DNA of 64,000 bases from Auanema rhodensis (taxonomy: Eukaryota; Nematoda; Chromadorea; Rhabditida; Rhabditidae), in assembly GCA_964057225.1 (NCBI GenBank), contig OZ059900.1, positions 1,126,501 through 1,190,500 on the forward strand. The letters are read 5' to 3'. The first letter of the stretch is position 1; each line of letters starts with the position of its first letter. Positions 36,130-50,369 of this stretch are shown in pieces. The notes under the pieces were generated by a model, which was not told the origin of the DNA, ran no database searches, and was given only the letters and a program-made list of their open reading frames with translations. The position numbers were made by a program, and so were the translations under genes.

Positions 36130-39100
36130 TTGATCAAAAAAGGTCGAAAATAGAAAGAATTTTTGAAATTTCCGAGTTTTGAGTCTAATTTGGCTAAATC
36201 GCTCATATATATGATCAAAAGCATAGTTTTATTGTCTATGACAACAAAAGTCATCAATTAAACGCTAGTGATGTTTAAATACTGAATTTCGCTCAAATAG
36301 CATTACTACACTAAGTATGGTCGTTTTTATGCCTTTAACACCATATACTCACCGATTTTTGGTACAAAATCTGTAATACTTGTAAATTTTGATCATATTC
36401 GTTAAGATTCGAGAATGAAACACATAATACACGAAATAAGTCTATTTTTATGAGTTTGCACTGATATTTATTCATTTTGATCAAAAAAGGTCGAAAATAG
36501 AAAGAATTTTTGAAATTTCCGAGTTTTGAGTCTAATTTGGCTAAATCGCTCATATATATGATCAGAAGCATAGTTTTATTGTCTACGACAACGAAAATCA
36601 TCAATTAAACGCTAGTGATGTTTAAATACTGATTTTCGCTCAAATAGCATTACTACACTAAGTATGGTCGTTTTTATGCCTTTAACACCATATACTCACC
36701 GATTTTTGGTACAAAATCTGTAATACTTGTAAATTTTGATCATATTCGTTAAGATTTGAGAATCAAACATACAATACACAAAATCAGTCTATTTTTATGA
36801 GCTTGCACTGATATATATTCATTTTGATCAAAAAAGGTCGAAAATAGAAAGAATTTTTGAAATTTCCGAGTTTTGAGTCTAATTTGGCTAAATCGCTCAT
36901 ATATATGATCAGAAGCATAGTTTTATTGTCTATGACAACAAAAATCATCAATTAAACGCTAGTGATGTTTAAATACTGATTTTCGCTCAAATAGCATTAC
37001 TACACTAAGTATGGTCGTTTTTATGCCTTTAACACCATATACTCACCGATTTTTGGTACAAAATCTGTAATACTTGTAAATTTTGATCATATTCGTTAAG
37101 ATTCGAGAATCAAACACATAATACACGAAATAAGTCTATTTTTACAAGTTTGCACTGATATTTATTCATTTTGATCAAAAAAGGTCGAAAATAGAAAGAA
37201 TTTTTGAAATTTCCGAGTTTTGAGTCCAATTGGGCTAAATCGCTCATATATATGATCAAAAGCATAGTTTTACTGTCTATGATAACAAAAGTCTTCAAAT
37301 ATACACTAGTAATGATTAAATCACTGAATTTCACTCGAATAGCATTACTACACTAAGTATGGTCGTTTTTATGCCTTTAACACCATATACTCACCGATTT
37401 TTGGTACAAAATCTGTAATACTTGTAAATTTCGATCATATTCGTTAAGATTTGAGAATCAAACACATAATACACGAAATAAGTCTATTTTTACAAGTTTG
37501 CACTGATATTTATTCATTTTGATCAAAAAAGGTCGAAAATAGAAAGAATTTTTGAAATTTCCGAGTTTTGAGTCCAATTTGGCTAAATCGCTCATATATA
37601 TGATCAAAAGCATAGTTCTATTGTCTATAACAACAAAAGTCTTCAATTAAACGCTAGTGATGTTTTAATACTGAATTTCGCTCAAATAGCATTACTACAC
37701 TAAGTATGGTCGTTTTTATGCCTTTAACACCATATACTCACCGATTTTTGGTACAAAATCTGTAATACTCGTAAATTTTGATCATATTCGTTAAGATTTG
37801 AGAATCAAACATACAATACACGAAATCAGTCTATTTTTATGAGCTTGCACTGATATATATTCATTTTGATCAAAAAAGGTCGAAAATAGAAAGAATTTTT
37901 GAAATTTACGAGTTTTGAGTCTAATTTGGCTAAATCGCTCATATATATGATCAGAAGCATAGTTTTATTGTCTATGACAACAAAAGTCATTAATTAAACA
38001 CTAATAATGTTTAAATCACTAAATTTCGCTCAAATAGCATTACTACACTAAGTATTGTCGTTTTTATGCCTTTAACACCATATACTCACCGATTTTTGGT
38101 ACAAAATCTGTAATACTTGTAAATTTTGATCATATTCGTTAAGATTTGAGAATCAAACACATAATACACGAAATAAGTCTATTTTTATGAGTTTGCACTG
38201 ATATTTATTCATTTTGATCAAAAAAGGTCGAAAATAGAAAGAATTTTTGAAATTACCGAGTTTTGAGTCTAATTTGGCTAAATCGCTCATATATATGATC
38301 AGAAGCATAGTTTTATTGTCTATGACAACAAAAATCATCAATTAAACGCTAGTGATGTTTAAATACTGATTTTCGCTCAAATAGCATTACTACACTAAGT
38401 ATGGTCGTTTTTATGCCTTTAACACCATATACTCACCGATTTTTGGTACAAAATCTGTAATACTTGTAAATTTTGATCATATTCGTTAAGATTTGAGAAT
38501 CAAACATACAATACACAAAATCAGTCTATTTTTATGAGCTTGCACTGATATATATTCATTTTGATCAAAAAAGGTCGAAAATAGAAAGAATTTTTGAAAT
38601 TTCCGAGTTTTGAGTCTAATTTGGCTAAATCGCTCATATATATGATCAGAAGCATAGTTTTATTGTCTATGACAACAAAAATCATCAATTAAACGCTAGT
38701 GATGTTTAAATACTGATTTTCGCTCAAATAGCATTACTACACTAAGTATGGTCGTTTTTATGCCTTTAACACCATATACTCACCGATTTTTGGTACAAAA
38801 TCTGTAATACTTGTAAATTTTGATCATATTCGTTAAGATTCGAGAATCAAACACATAATACACGAAATAAGTCTATTTTTACAAGTTTGCACTGATATTT
38901 ATTCATTTTGATCAAAAAAGATCGAAAATAGAAAGAATTTTTGAAATTTCCGAGTTTTGAGTCCAATTTGGCTAAATCGCTCATATATATGATCAAAAGC
39001 ATAGTTTTATTGTCTATAACAACAAAAGTCATCAATTAAACGCTAGTGATGTTTAAATACTGAATTTCACTCAAATAGCATTACTACACTAAGTATGGTC

Positions 39101-39601
39101 GTTTTTATGCCTTTAACACCATATACTCACCGATTTTTGGTACAAAATCTGTGATACTCGTAAATTTTGATCATATTCGGTGAGATTCGAGAATCAAACA
39201 CACAATACACGAAATAAGTTTATTTTTACGAGTTTGCACTGATATTTATTCATTTTGATCAAAAAAGGTCGAAAATAGAAAGAATTTTTGAAATTTCCGA
39301 GTTTTGAGTCTAATTTGGCTAAATCGCTCATATATATGATCAGAAGCATAGTTTTATTGTCTATGACAACAAAAATCATCAATTAAACGCTAGTGATGTT
39401 TAAATACTGATTTTCGCTCAAATAGCATTACTACACTAAGTATGGTCGTTTTTATGCCTTTAACACCATATACTCACCGATTTTTGGTACAAAATCTGTA
39501 ATACTTGTAAATTTTGATCATATTCGTTAAGATTCGAGAATCAAACACATAATACACGAAATAAGTCTATTTTTACAAGTTTGCACTGATATTTATTCAT
39601 T
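36130..39601 (+). repeat. Mosaic segment reusing pieces of other zones
   Basis: Monomers start at 36130, 36477, 36824, 37171, 37519, 37866, 38214, 38561, 38908 and 39255. The monomer at 37171 carries CTAGTAATGATTAAATC, otherwise found at 14596, 17028, 19809 and 20157. The run 37519-38907 (1389 bp, four monomers) matches positions 5-8 of the 8-mer at 23978-25366 in both order and length. GTCTACGACAACGAAAATC near 36582 is private. Confidence 0.75.
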
Positions 39602-41337
39602 TTGATCAAAAAAGATCGAAAATAGAAAGAATTTTTGAAATTTCCGAGTTTTGAGTCCAATTTGGCTAAATCGCTCATATATATGATCAAAAGCATAGTT
39701 TTATTGTCTATAACAACAAAAGTCATCAATTAAACGCTAGTGATGTTTAAATACTGAATTTCACTCAAATAGCATTACTACACTAAGTATGGTCGTTTTT
39801 ATGCCTTTAACACCATATACTCACCGATTTTTGGTACAAAATCTGTGATACTCGTAAATTTTGATCATATTCGGTGAGATTCGAGAATCAAACACACAAT
39901 ACACGAAATAAGTTTATTTTTACGAGTTTGCACTGATATTTATTCATTTTGATCAAAAAAGGTCGAAAATAGAAAGAATTTTTGAAATTTCCGAGTTTTG
40001 AGTCTAATTTGGCTAAATCGCTCATATATATGATCAAAAGCATAGTTTTATTGTCTATGACAACAAAAGTCATCAATTAAACGCTAGTGATGTTTAAATA
40101 CTGAATTTCGCTCAAATAGCATTACTACACTAAGTATGGTCGTTTTTATGCCTTTAACACCATATACTCACCGATTTTTGGTACAAAATCTGTAATACTC
40201 GTAAATTTTGATCATATTCGTTAAGATTTGAGAATCAAACATACAATACACAAAATCAGTCTATTTTTATGAGCTTGCACTGATATATATTCATTTTGAT
40301 CAAAAAAGGTCGAAAATAGAAAGAATTTTTGAAATTTACGAGTTTTGAGTCCAATTGGGCTAAATCGCTCATATATATGATCAAAAGCATAGTTTTATTG
40401 TCTATGACAACAAAAGTCATTAATTAAACACTAATAATGTTTAAATCACTAAATTTCGCTCAAATAGCATTACTACACTAAGTATTGTCGTTTTTATGCC
40501 TTTAACACCATATACTCACCGATTTTTGGTACAAAATCTGTAATACTTGTAAATTTTGATCATATTCGTTAAGATTTGAGAATCAAACACATAATACACG
40601 AAATAAGTCTATTTTTATGAGTTTGCACTGATATTTATTCATTTTGATCAAAAAAGGTCGAAAATAGAAAGAATTTTTGAAATTACCGAGTTTTGAGTCT
40701 AATTTGGCTAAATCGCTCATATATATGATCAGAAGCATAGTTTTATTGTCTATGACAACAAAAATCATCAATTAAACGCTAGTGATGTTTAAATACTGAT
40801 TTTCGCTCAAATAGCATTACTACACTAAGTATGGTCGTTTTTATGCCTTTAACACCATATACTCACCGATTTTTGGTACAAAATCTGTAATACTTGTAAA
40901 TTTTAATCATATTCGTTAAGATTTGAGAATCAAACATACAATACACAAAATCAGTCTATTTTTATGAGCTTGCACTGATATATATTCATTTTGATCAAAA
41001 AAGGTCGAAAATAGAAAGAATTTTTGAAATTTCCGAGTTTTGAGTCTAATTTGGCTAAATCGCTCATATATATGATCAGAAGCATAGTTTTATTGTCTAT
41101 GACAACAAAAATCATCAATTAAACGCTAGTGATGTTTAAATACTGATTTTCGCTCAAATAGCATTACTACACTAAGTATGGTCGTTTTTATGCCTTTAAC
41201 ACCATATACTCACCGATTTTTGGTACAAAATCTGTAATACTTGTAAATTTTGATCATTTTCGTTAAGATTCGAGAATCAAACACATAATACACGAAATAA
41301 GTCTATTTTTACAAGTTTGCACTGATATTTATTCATT
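39602..41337 (+). repeat. 5-monomer HOR (1736 bp), second occurrence
   Basis: Monomers start at 39602, 39949, 40296, 40644 and 40991. Order and length are those of 28145-29880, including the same hybrid monomer (40296) and the AAATTACCGAG monomer (40644). A private change TTTTAATCATATTCG is seen near 40902. Confidence 0.85.
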
Positions 41338-42031
41338 TTGATCAAAAAAGATCGAAAATAGAAAGAATTTTTGAAATTTCCGAGTTTTGAGTCCAATTTG
41401 GCTAAATCGCTCATATATATGATCAAAAGCATAGTTTTATTGTCTATAACAACAAAAGTCATCAATTAAACGCTAGTGATGTTTAAATACTGAATTTCAC
41501 TCAAATAGCATTACTACACTAAGTATGGTCGTTTTTATGCCTTTAACACCATATACTCACCGATTTTTGGTACAAAATCTGTGATACTCGTAAATTTTGA
41601 TCATATTCGGTGAGATTCGAGAATCAAACATACAATACACAAAATCAGTCTATTTTTATGAGCTTGCACTGATATATATTCATTTTGATCAAAAAAGGTC
41701 GAAAATAGAAAGAATTTTTGAAATTTACGAGTTTTGAGTCCAATTGGGCTAAATCGCTCATATATATGATCAAAAGCATAGTTTTATTGTCTATGACAAC
41801 AAAAGTCATCAATTAAACGCTAGTGATGTTTAAATACTGAATTTCGCTCAAATAGCATTACTACACTAAGTATGGTCGTTTTTATGCCTTTAACACCATA
41901 TACTCACCGATTTTTGGTACAAAATCTGTAATACTCGTAAATTTTGATCATATTCGTTAAGATTTGAGAATCAAACATACAATACACAAAATCAGTCTAT
42001 TTTTATGAGCTTGCACTGATATATATTCATT
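41338..42031 (+). repeat. Two monomers containing a class-switch junction
   Basis: The monomer at 41338 ends in a chimeric tail. It reads GTGATACTCG and CGGTGAGATTCGA like one class, then ACATACAATACACAAAATC like another, with the switch between about 41619 and 41630. The next monomer (41685) is itself mixed, with TTTACGAG and GTCCAATTGGGC followed by CTATGACAAC and GTCATCAATTAAACGC. These are the expected scars of out-of-register exchange at the border of the next HOR family. Confidence 0.7.
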
Positions 42032-45000
42032 TTGATCAAAAAAGGTCGAAAATAGAAAGAATTTTTGAAATTTACGAGTTTTGAGTCCAATTGGGCTAAA
42101 TCGCTCATATATATGATCAAAAGCATAGTTTTACTGTCTATGATAACAAAAGTCTTCAAATATACACTAATAATGTGTAAATCACTGAATTTCACTCAAA
42201 TAGCTTTACTACACTAAGTATGGTCGTTTTTATGCCTTTAACACCATATACTCACCGATTTTTGGTACAAAATCTGTAATACTCGTAAATTTTGATCATA
42301 TTCGTTAAGATTTGAGAATCAAACATACAATACACAAAATCAGTCTATTTTTATGAGCTTGCACTGATATATATTCATTTTGATCAAAAAAGGTCGAAAA
42401 TAGAAAGAATTTTTGAAATTTCCGAGTTTTGAGTCTAATTTGGCTAAATCGCTCATATATATGATCAGAAGCATAGTTTTATTGTCTATGACAACAAAAG
42501 TCATTAATTAAACACTAATGATGTTCAAATCACTAAATTTCGCTCAAATAGCATTACTACACTAAGTATGGTCGTTTTTATGCCTTTAACACCATATACT
42601 CACCGATTTTTGGTACAAAATCTGTAATACTTGTAAATTTTGATCATATTCGTTAAGATTCGAGAATCAAACACATAATACACGAAATAAGTCTATTTTT
42701 ATGAGTTTGCACTGATATTTATTCATTTTGATCAAAAAAGGTCGAAAATAGAAAGAATTTTTGAAATTTCCGAGTTTTGAGTCTAATTTGGCTAAATCGC
42801 TCATATATATGATCAAAAGCATAGTTTTACTGTCTATGATAACAAAAGTCTTCAAATATACACTAATAATGTGTAAATCACTGAATTTCACTCAAATAGC
42901 TTTACTACACTAAGTATGGTCGTTTTTATGCCTTTAACACCATATACTCACCGATTTTTGGTACAAAATCTGTAATACTTGTAAATTTTGATCATATTCG
43001 TTAAGATTCGAGAATCAAACACATAATACACGAAATAAGTCTATTTTTATGAGTTTGCACTGATATTTATTCATTTTGATCAAAAAAGGTCGAAAATAGA
43101 AAGAATTTTTGAATTTTCCGAGTTTTGAGTCCAATTGGGCTAAATCGCTCATATATATGATCAAAAGCATAGTTTTACTGTCTATGATAACAAAAGTCTT
43201 CAAATATACACTAATAATGTGTAAATCACTGAATTTCACTCAAATAGCTTTACTACACTAAGTATGGTCGTGTTTATGCCTTTAACACCATATACTCACC
43301 GATTTTTGGTACAAAATCTGTAATACTCGTAAATTTTGATCATATTCGTTAAGATTTGAGAATCAAACATACAATACACAAAATCAGTCTATTTTTATGA
43401 GCTTGCACTGATATATATTCATTTTGATCAAAAAAGGTCGAAAATAGAAAGAAGTTTTGAAATTTCCGAGTTTTGAGTCTAATTTGGCTAAATCGCTCAT
43501 ATATATGATCAGAAGCATAGTTTTATTGTCTATGACAACAAAAATCATCAATTAAACGCTAGTGATGTTTAAATACTGATTTTCGCTCAAATAGCATTAC
43601 TACACTAAGTATGGTCGTTTTTATGCCTTTAACACCATATACTCACCGATTTTTGGTACAAAATCTGTGATACTCGTAAATTTTGATCATATTCGGTGAG
43701 ATTCGAGAATCAAACACACAATACACGAAATAAGTTTATTTTTACGAGTTTGCACTGATATTTATTCATTTTGATCAAAAAAGGTCGAAAATAGAAAGAA
43801 TTTTTGAAATTTCCGAGTTTTGAGTCTAATTTGGCTAAATCGCTCATATATATGATCAAAAGCATAGTTTTATTGTCTATGACAACAAAAGTCATCAATT
43901 AAACGCTAGTGATGTTTAAATACTGAATTTCGCTCAAATAGCATTACTACACTAAGTATGGTCGTTTTTATGCCTTTAACACCATATACTCACCGATTTT
44001 TGGTACAAAATCTGTAATACTCGTAAATTTTGATCATATTCGTTAAGATTTGAGAATCAAACATACAATACACAAAATCAGTCTATTTTTATGAGCTTGC
44101 ACTGATATATATTCATTTTGATCAAAAAAGGTCGAAAATAGAAAGAATTTTTGAAATTTACGAGTTTTGAGTCCAATTGGGCTAAATCGCTCATATATAT
44201 GATCAAAAGCATAGTTTTATTGTCTATGACAACAAAAGTCATTAATTAAACACTAATAATGTTTAAATCACTAAATTTCGCTCAAATAGCATTACTACAC
44301 TAAGTATTGTCGTTTTTATGCCTTTAACACCATATACTCACCGATTTTTGGTACAAAATCTGTAATACTTGTAAATTTTGATCATATTCGTTAAGATTTG
44401 AGAATCAAACACATAATACACGAAATAAGTCTATTTTTATGAGTTTGCACTGATATTTATTCATTTTGATCAAAAAAGGTCGAAAATAGAAAGAATTTTT
44501 GAAATTACCGAGTTTTGAGTCTAATTTGGCTAAATCGCTCATATATATGATCAGAAGCATAGTTTTATTGTCTATGACAACAAAAATCATCAATTAAACG
44601 CTAGTGATGTTTAAATACTGATTTTCGCTCAAATAGCATTACTACACTAAGTATGGTCGTTTTTATGCCTTTAACACCATATACTCACCGATTTTTGGTA
44701 CAAAATCTGTAATACTTGTAAATTTTGATCATATTCGTTAAGATTCGAGAATCAAACACATAATACACGAAATAAGTCTATTTTTACAAGTTTGCACTGA
44801 TATTTATTCATTTTGATCAAAAAAGATCGAAAATAGAAAGAATTTTTGAAATTTCCGAGTTTTGAGTCCAATTTGGCTAAATCGCTCATATATATGATCA
44901 AAGGCATAGTTTTATTGTCTATAACAACAAAAGTCATCAATTAAACGCTAGTGATGTTTAAATACTGAATTTCACTCAAATAGCATTACTACACTAAGTA

Positions 45001-47242
45001 TGGTCGTTTTTATGCCTTTAACACCATATACTCACCGATTTTTGGTACAAAATCTGTGATACTCGTAAATTTTGATCATATTCGGTGAGATTCGAGAATC
45101 AAACACACAATACACGAAATAAGTTTATTTTTACGAGTTTGCACTGATATTTATTCATTTTGATCAAAAAAGGTCGAAAATAGAAAGAATTTTTGAAATT
45201 TCCGAGTTTTGAGTCTAATTTGGCTAAATCGCTCATATATATGATCAAAAGCATAGTTTTATTGTCTATGACAACAAAAGTCATCAATTAAACGCTAGTG
45301 ATGTTTAAATACTGAATTTCGCTCAAATAGCATTACTACACTAAGTATGGTCGTTTTTATGCCTTTAACACCATATACTCACCGATTTTTGGTACAAAAT
45401 CTGTAATACTCGTAAATTTTGATCATATTCGTTAAGATTCGAGAATCAAACATACAATACACAAAATCAGTCTATTTTTATGAGCTTGCACTGATATATA
45501 TTCATTTTGATCAAAAAAGGTCGAAAATAGAAAGAATTTTTGAAATTTACGAGTTTTGAGTCCAATTGGGCTAAATCGCTCATATATATGATCAAAAGCA
45601 TAGTTTTATTGTCTATGACAACAAAAGTCATTAATTAAACACTAATAATGTTTAAATCACTAAATTTCGCTCAAATAGCATTACTACACTAAGTATTGTC
45701 GTTTTTATGCCTTTAACACCATATACTCACCGATTTTTGGTACAAAATCTGTAATACTTGTAAATTTTGATCATATTCGTTAAGATTTGAGAATCAAACA
45801 CATAATACACGAAATAAGTCTATTTTTATGAGTTTGCACTGATATTTATTCATTTTGATCAAAAAAGGTCGAAAATAGAAAGAATTTTTGAAATTACCGA
45901 GTTTTGAGTCTAATTTGGCTAAATCGCTCATATATATGATCAGAAGCATAGTTTTATTGTCTATGACAACAAAAATCATCAATTAAACGCTAGTGATGTT
46001 TAAATACTGATTTTCGCTCAAATAGCATTACTACACTAAGTATGGTCGTTTTTATGCCTTTAACACCATATACTCACCGATTTTTGGTACAAAATCTGTA
46101 ATACTTGTAAATTTTGATCATATTCGTTAAGATTTGAGAATCAAACATACAATACACAAAATCAGTCTATTTTTATGAGCTTGCACTGATATATATTCAT
46201 TTTGATCAAAAAAGGTCGAAAATAGAAAGAATTTTTGAAATTTCCGAGTTTTGAGTCTAATTTGGCTAAATCGCTCATATATATGATCAGAAGCATAGTT
46301 TTATTGTCTATGACAACAAAAATCATCAATTAAACGCTAGTGATGTTTAAATACTGATTTTCGCTCAAATAGCATTACTACACTAAGTATGGTCGTTTTT
46401 ATGCCTTTAACACCATATACTCACCGATTTTTGGTACAAAATCTGTAATACTTGTAAATTTTGATCATTTTCGTTAAGATTCGAGAATCAAACACATAAT
46501 ACACGAAATAAGTCTATTTTTACAAGTTTGCACTGATATTTATTCATTTTGATCAAAAAAGATCGAAAATAGAAAGAATTTTTGAAATTTCCGAGTTTTG
46601 AGTCCAATTTGGCTAAATCGCTCATATATATGATCAAAAGCATAGTTTTATTGTCTATAACAACAAAAGTCATCAATTAAACGCTAGTGATGTTTAAATA
46701 CTGAATTTCACTCAAATAGCATTACTACACTAAGTATGGTCGTTTTTATGCCTTTAACACCATATACTCACCGATTTTTGGTACAAAATCTGTGATACTC
46801 GTAAATTTTGATCATATTCGGTGAGATTCGAGAATCAAACACACAATACACGAAATAAGTTTATTTTTACGAGTTTGCACTGATATTTATTCATTTTGAT
46901 CAAAAAAGGTCGAAAATAGAAAGAATTTTTGAAATTTCCGAGTTTTGAGTCTAATTTGGCTAAATCGCTCATATATATGATCAAAAGCATAGTTTTATTG
47001 TCTATGACAACAAAAGTCATCAATTAAACGCTAGTGATGTTTAAATACTGAATTTCGCTCAAATAGCATTACTACACTAAGTATGGTCGTTTTTATGCCT
47101 TTAACACCATATACTCACCGATTTTTGGTACAAAATCTGTAATACTCGTAAATTTTGATCATATTCGTTAAGATTTGAGAATCAAACATACAATACACAA
47201 AATCAGTCTATTTTTATGAGCTTGCACTGATATATATTCATT
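42032..47242 (+). repeat. 15-monomer composite block (5211 bp)
   Basis: Monomers start at 42032, 42380, 42728, 43076, 43424, 43771, 44118, 44466, 44813, 45160, 45507, 45855, 46202, 46549 and 46896. The first five match the first five of HOR copy 1 (348-2086). Then the ordinary, hybrid and AAATTACCGAG monomers appear twice (43771-44812 and 45160-46201), and the interval 44813-46548 is a 5-mer of 1736 bp. The block reads as the left-hand HOR with units of the 5-mer family inserted. Confidence 0.8.
44813..46548 (+). repeat. 5-monomer HOR (1736 bp), third occurrence
   Basis: Monomers start at 44813, 45160, 45507, 45855 and 46202. Order and length are as at 28145-29880, except that the first monomer carries GATCAAAGGC. 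The hybrid monomer is at 45507. The tail near 45438 reads AAGATTCGAGAATC joined to CATACAATAC, a private combination. Confidence 0.8.
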
Positions 47243-50200
47243 TTGATCAAAAAAGGTCGAAAATAGAAAGAATTTTTGAAATTTACGAGTTTTGAGTCCA
47301 ATTGGGCTAAATCGCTCATATATATGATCAAAAGCATAGTTTTACTGTCTATGATAACAAAAGTCTTCAAATATACACTAATAATGTGTAAATCACTGAA
47401 TTTCACTCAAATAGCTTTACTACACTAAGTATGGTCGTTTTTATGCCTTTAACACCATATACTCACCGATTTTTGGTACAAAATCTGTAATACTCGTAAA
47501 TTTTGATCATATTCGTTAAGATTTGAGAATCAAACATACAATACACAAAATCAGTCTATTTTTATGAGCTTGCACTGATATATATTCATTTTGATCAAAA
47601 AAGGTCGAAAATAGAAAGAATTTTTGAAATTTCCGAGTTTTGAGTCTAATTTGGCTAAATCGCTCATATATATGATCAGAAGCATAGTTTTATTGTCTAT
47701 GACAACAAAAGTCATTAATTAAACACTAATGATGTTCAAATCACTAAATTTCGCTCAAATAGCATTACTACACTAAGTATGGTCGTTTTTATGCCTTTAA
47801 CACCATATACTCACCGATTTTTGGTACAAAATCTGTAATACTTGTAAATTTTGATCATATTCGTTAAGATTCGAGAATCAAACACATAATACACGAAATA
47901 AGTCTATTTTTATGAGTTTGCACTGATATTTATTCATTTTGATCAAAAAAGGTCGAAAATAGAAAGAATTTTTGAAATTTCCGAGTTTTGAGTCTAATTT
48001 GGCTAAATCGCTCATATATATGATCAAAAGCATAGTTTTACTGTCTATGATAACAAAAGTCTTCAAATATACACTAATAATGTGTAAATCACTGAATTTC
48101 ACTCAAATAGCTTTACTACACTAAGTATGGTCGTTTTTATGCCTTTAACACCATATACTCACCGATTTTTGGTACAAAATCTGTAATACTTGTAAATTTT
48201 GATCATATTCGTTAAGATTCGAGAATCAAACACATAATACACGAAATAAGTCTATTTTTATGAGTTTGCACTGATATTTATTCATTTTGATCAAAAAAGG
48301 TCGAAAATAGAAAGAATTTTTGAATTTTCCGAGTTTTGAGTCCAATTGGGCTAAATCGCTCATATATATGATCAAAAGCATAGTTTTACTGTCTATGATA
48401 ACAAAAGTCTTCAAATATACACTAATAATGTGTAAATCACTGAATTTCACTCAAATAGCTTTACTACACTAAGTATGGTCGTGTTTATGCCTTTAACACC
48501 ATATACTCACCGATTTTTGGTACAAAATCTGTAATACTCGTAAATTTTGATCATATTCGTTAAGATTTGAGAATCAAACATACAATACACAAAATCAGTC
48601 TATTTTTATGAGCTTGCACTGATATATATTCATTTTGATCAAAAAAGGTCGAAAATAGAAAGAAGTTTTGAAATTTCCGAGTTTTGAGTCTAATTTGGCT
48701 AAATCGCTCATATATATGATCAGAAGCATAGTTTTATTGTCTCTGACAACAAAAATCATCAATTAAACGCTAGTGATGTTTAAATACTGATTTTCGCTCA
48801 AATAGCATTACTACACTAAGTATGGTCGTTTTTATGCCTTTAACACCATATACTCACCGATTTTTGGTACAAAATCTGTAATACTTGTAAATTTTGATCA
48901 TATTCGTTAAGATTCGAGAATCAAACACATAATACACGAAATAAGTCTATTTTTACAAGTTTGCACTGATATTTATTCATTTTGATCAAAAAAGATCGAA
49001 AATAGAAAGAATTTTTGAAATTTCCGAGTTTTGAGTCCAATTTGGCTAAATCGCTCATATATATGATCAAAGGCATAGTTTTATTGTCTATAACAACAAA
49101 AGTCATCAATTAAACGCTAGTGATGTTTAAATACTGAATTTCACTCAAATAGCATTACTACACTAAGTATGGTCGTTTTTATGCCTTTAACACCATATAC
49201 TCACCGATTTTTGGTACAAAATCTGTGATACTCGTAAATTTTGATCATATTCGGTGAGATTCGAGAATCAAACACACAATACACGAAATAAGTTTATTTT
49301 TACGAGTTTGCACTGATATTTATTCATTTTGATCAAAAAAGGTCGAAAATTGAAAGAATTTTTGAAATTTCCGAGTTTTGAGTCTAATTTGGCTAAATCG
49401 CTCATATATATGATCAGAAGCATAGTTTTATTGTCTATGACAAAAAAAATCATCAATTAAACGCTAGTGATGTTTAAATTCTGATTTTCGCTCAAATAGC
49501 ATTACTACACTAAGTATGGTCGTTTTTATGCCTTTAACACCATATACTCACCGATTTTTGGTACAAAATCTGTAATACTTGTAAATTTTGATCATATTCG
49601 TTAAGATTCGAGAATCAAACACATAATACACGAAATAAGTCTATTTTTACAAGTTTGCACTGATATTTATTCATTTTGATCAAAAAAGATCGAAAATAGA
49701 AAGAATTTTTGAAATTTCCGAGTTTTGAGTCCAATTTGGCTAAATCGCTCATATATATGATCAAAAGCATAGTTTTATTGTCTATAACAACAAAAGTCAT
49801 CAATTAAACGCTAGTGATGTTTAAATACTGAATTTCACTCAAATAGCATTACTACACTAAGTATGGTCGTTTTTATGCCTTTAACACCATATACTCACCG
49901 ATTTTTGGTACAAAATCTGTGATACTCGTAAATTTTGATCATATTCGGTGAGATTCGAGAATCAAACACACAATACACGAAATAAGTTTATTTTTACGAG
50001 TTTGCACTGATATTTATTCATTTTGATCAAAAAAGGTCGAAAATAGAAAGAATTTTTGAAATTTCCGAGTTTTGAGTCTAATTTGGCTAAATTGCTCATA
50101 TATATGATCAAAAGCATAGTTTTATTGTCTATGACAACAAAAGTCATCAATTAAACGCTAGTGATGTTTAAATACTGAATTTCGCTCAAATAGCATTACT

Positions 50201-50369
50201 ACACTAAGTATGGTCGTTTTTATGCCTTTAACACCATATACTCACCGATTTTTGGTACAAAATCTGTAATACTCGTAAATTTTGATCATATTCGTTAAGA
50301 TTTGAGAATCAAACATACAATACACAAAATCAGTCTATTTTTATGAGCTTGCACTGATATATATTCATT
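47243..50369 (+). repeat. 9-monomer HOR (3127 bp), distant duplicate of 7297-10423
   Basis: Monomers start at 47243, 47591, 47939, 48287, 48635, 48982, 49329, 49676 and 50023. Length and monomer order equal those of 7297-10423. Shared rare variants include TGTCTCTGACAAC (near 48740), AAAATTGAAAG with GACAAAAAAAATC (near 49350-49445) and CTAAATTGCTC (near 50090). The similarity continues into 50370-51065, matching 10424-11119. The offset between the two blocks is 39946 bp, or 115 monomers. Confidence 0.9.
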
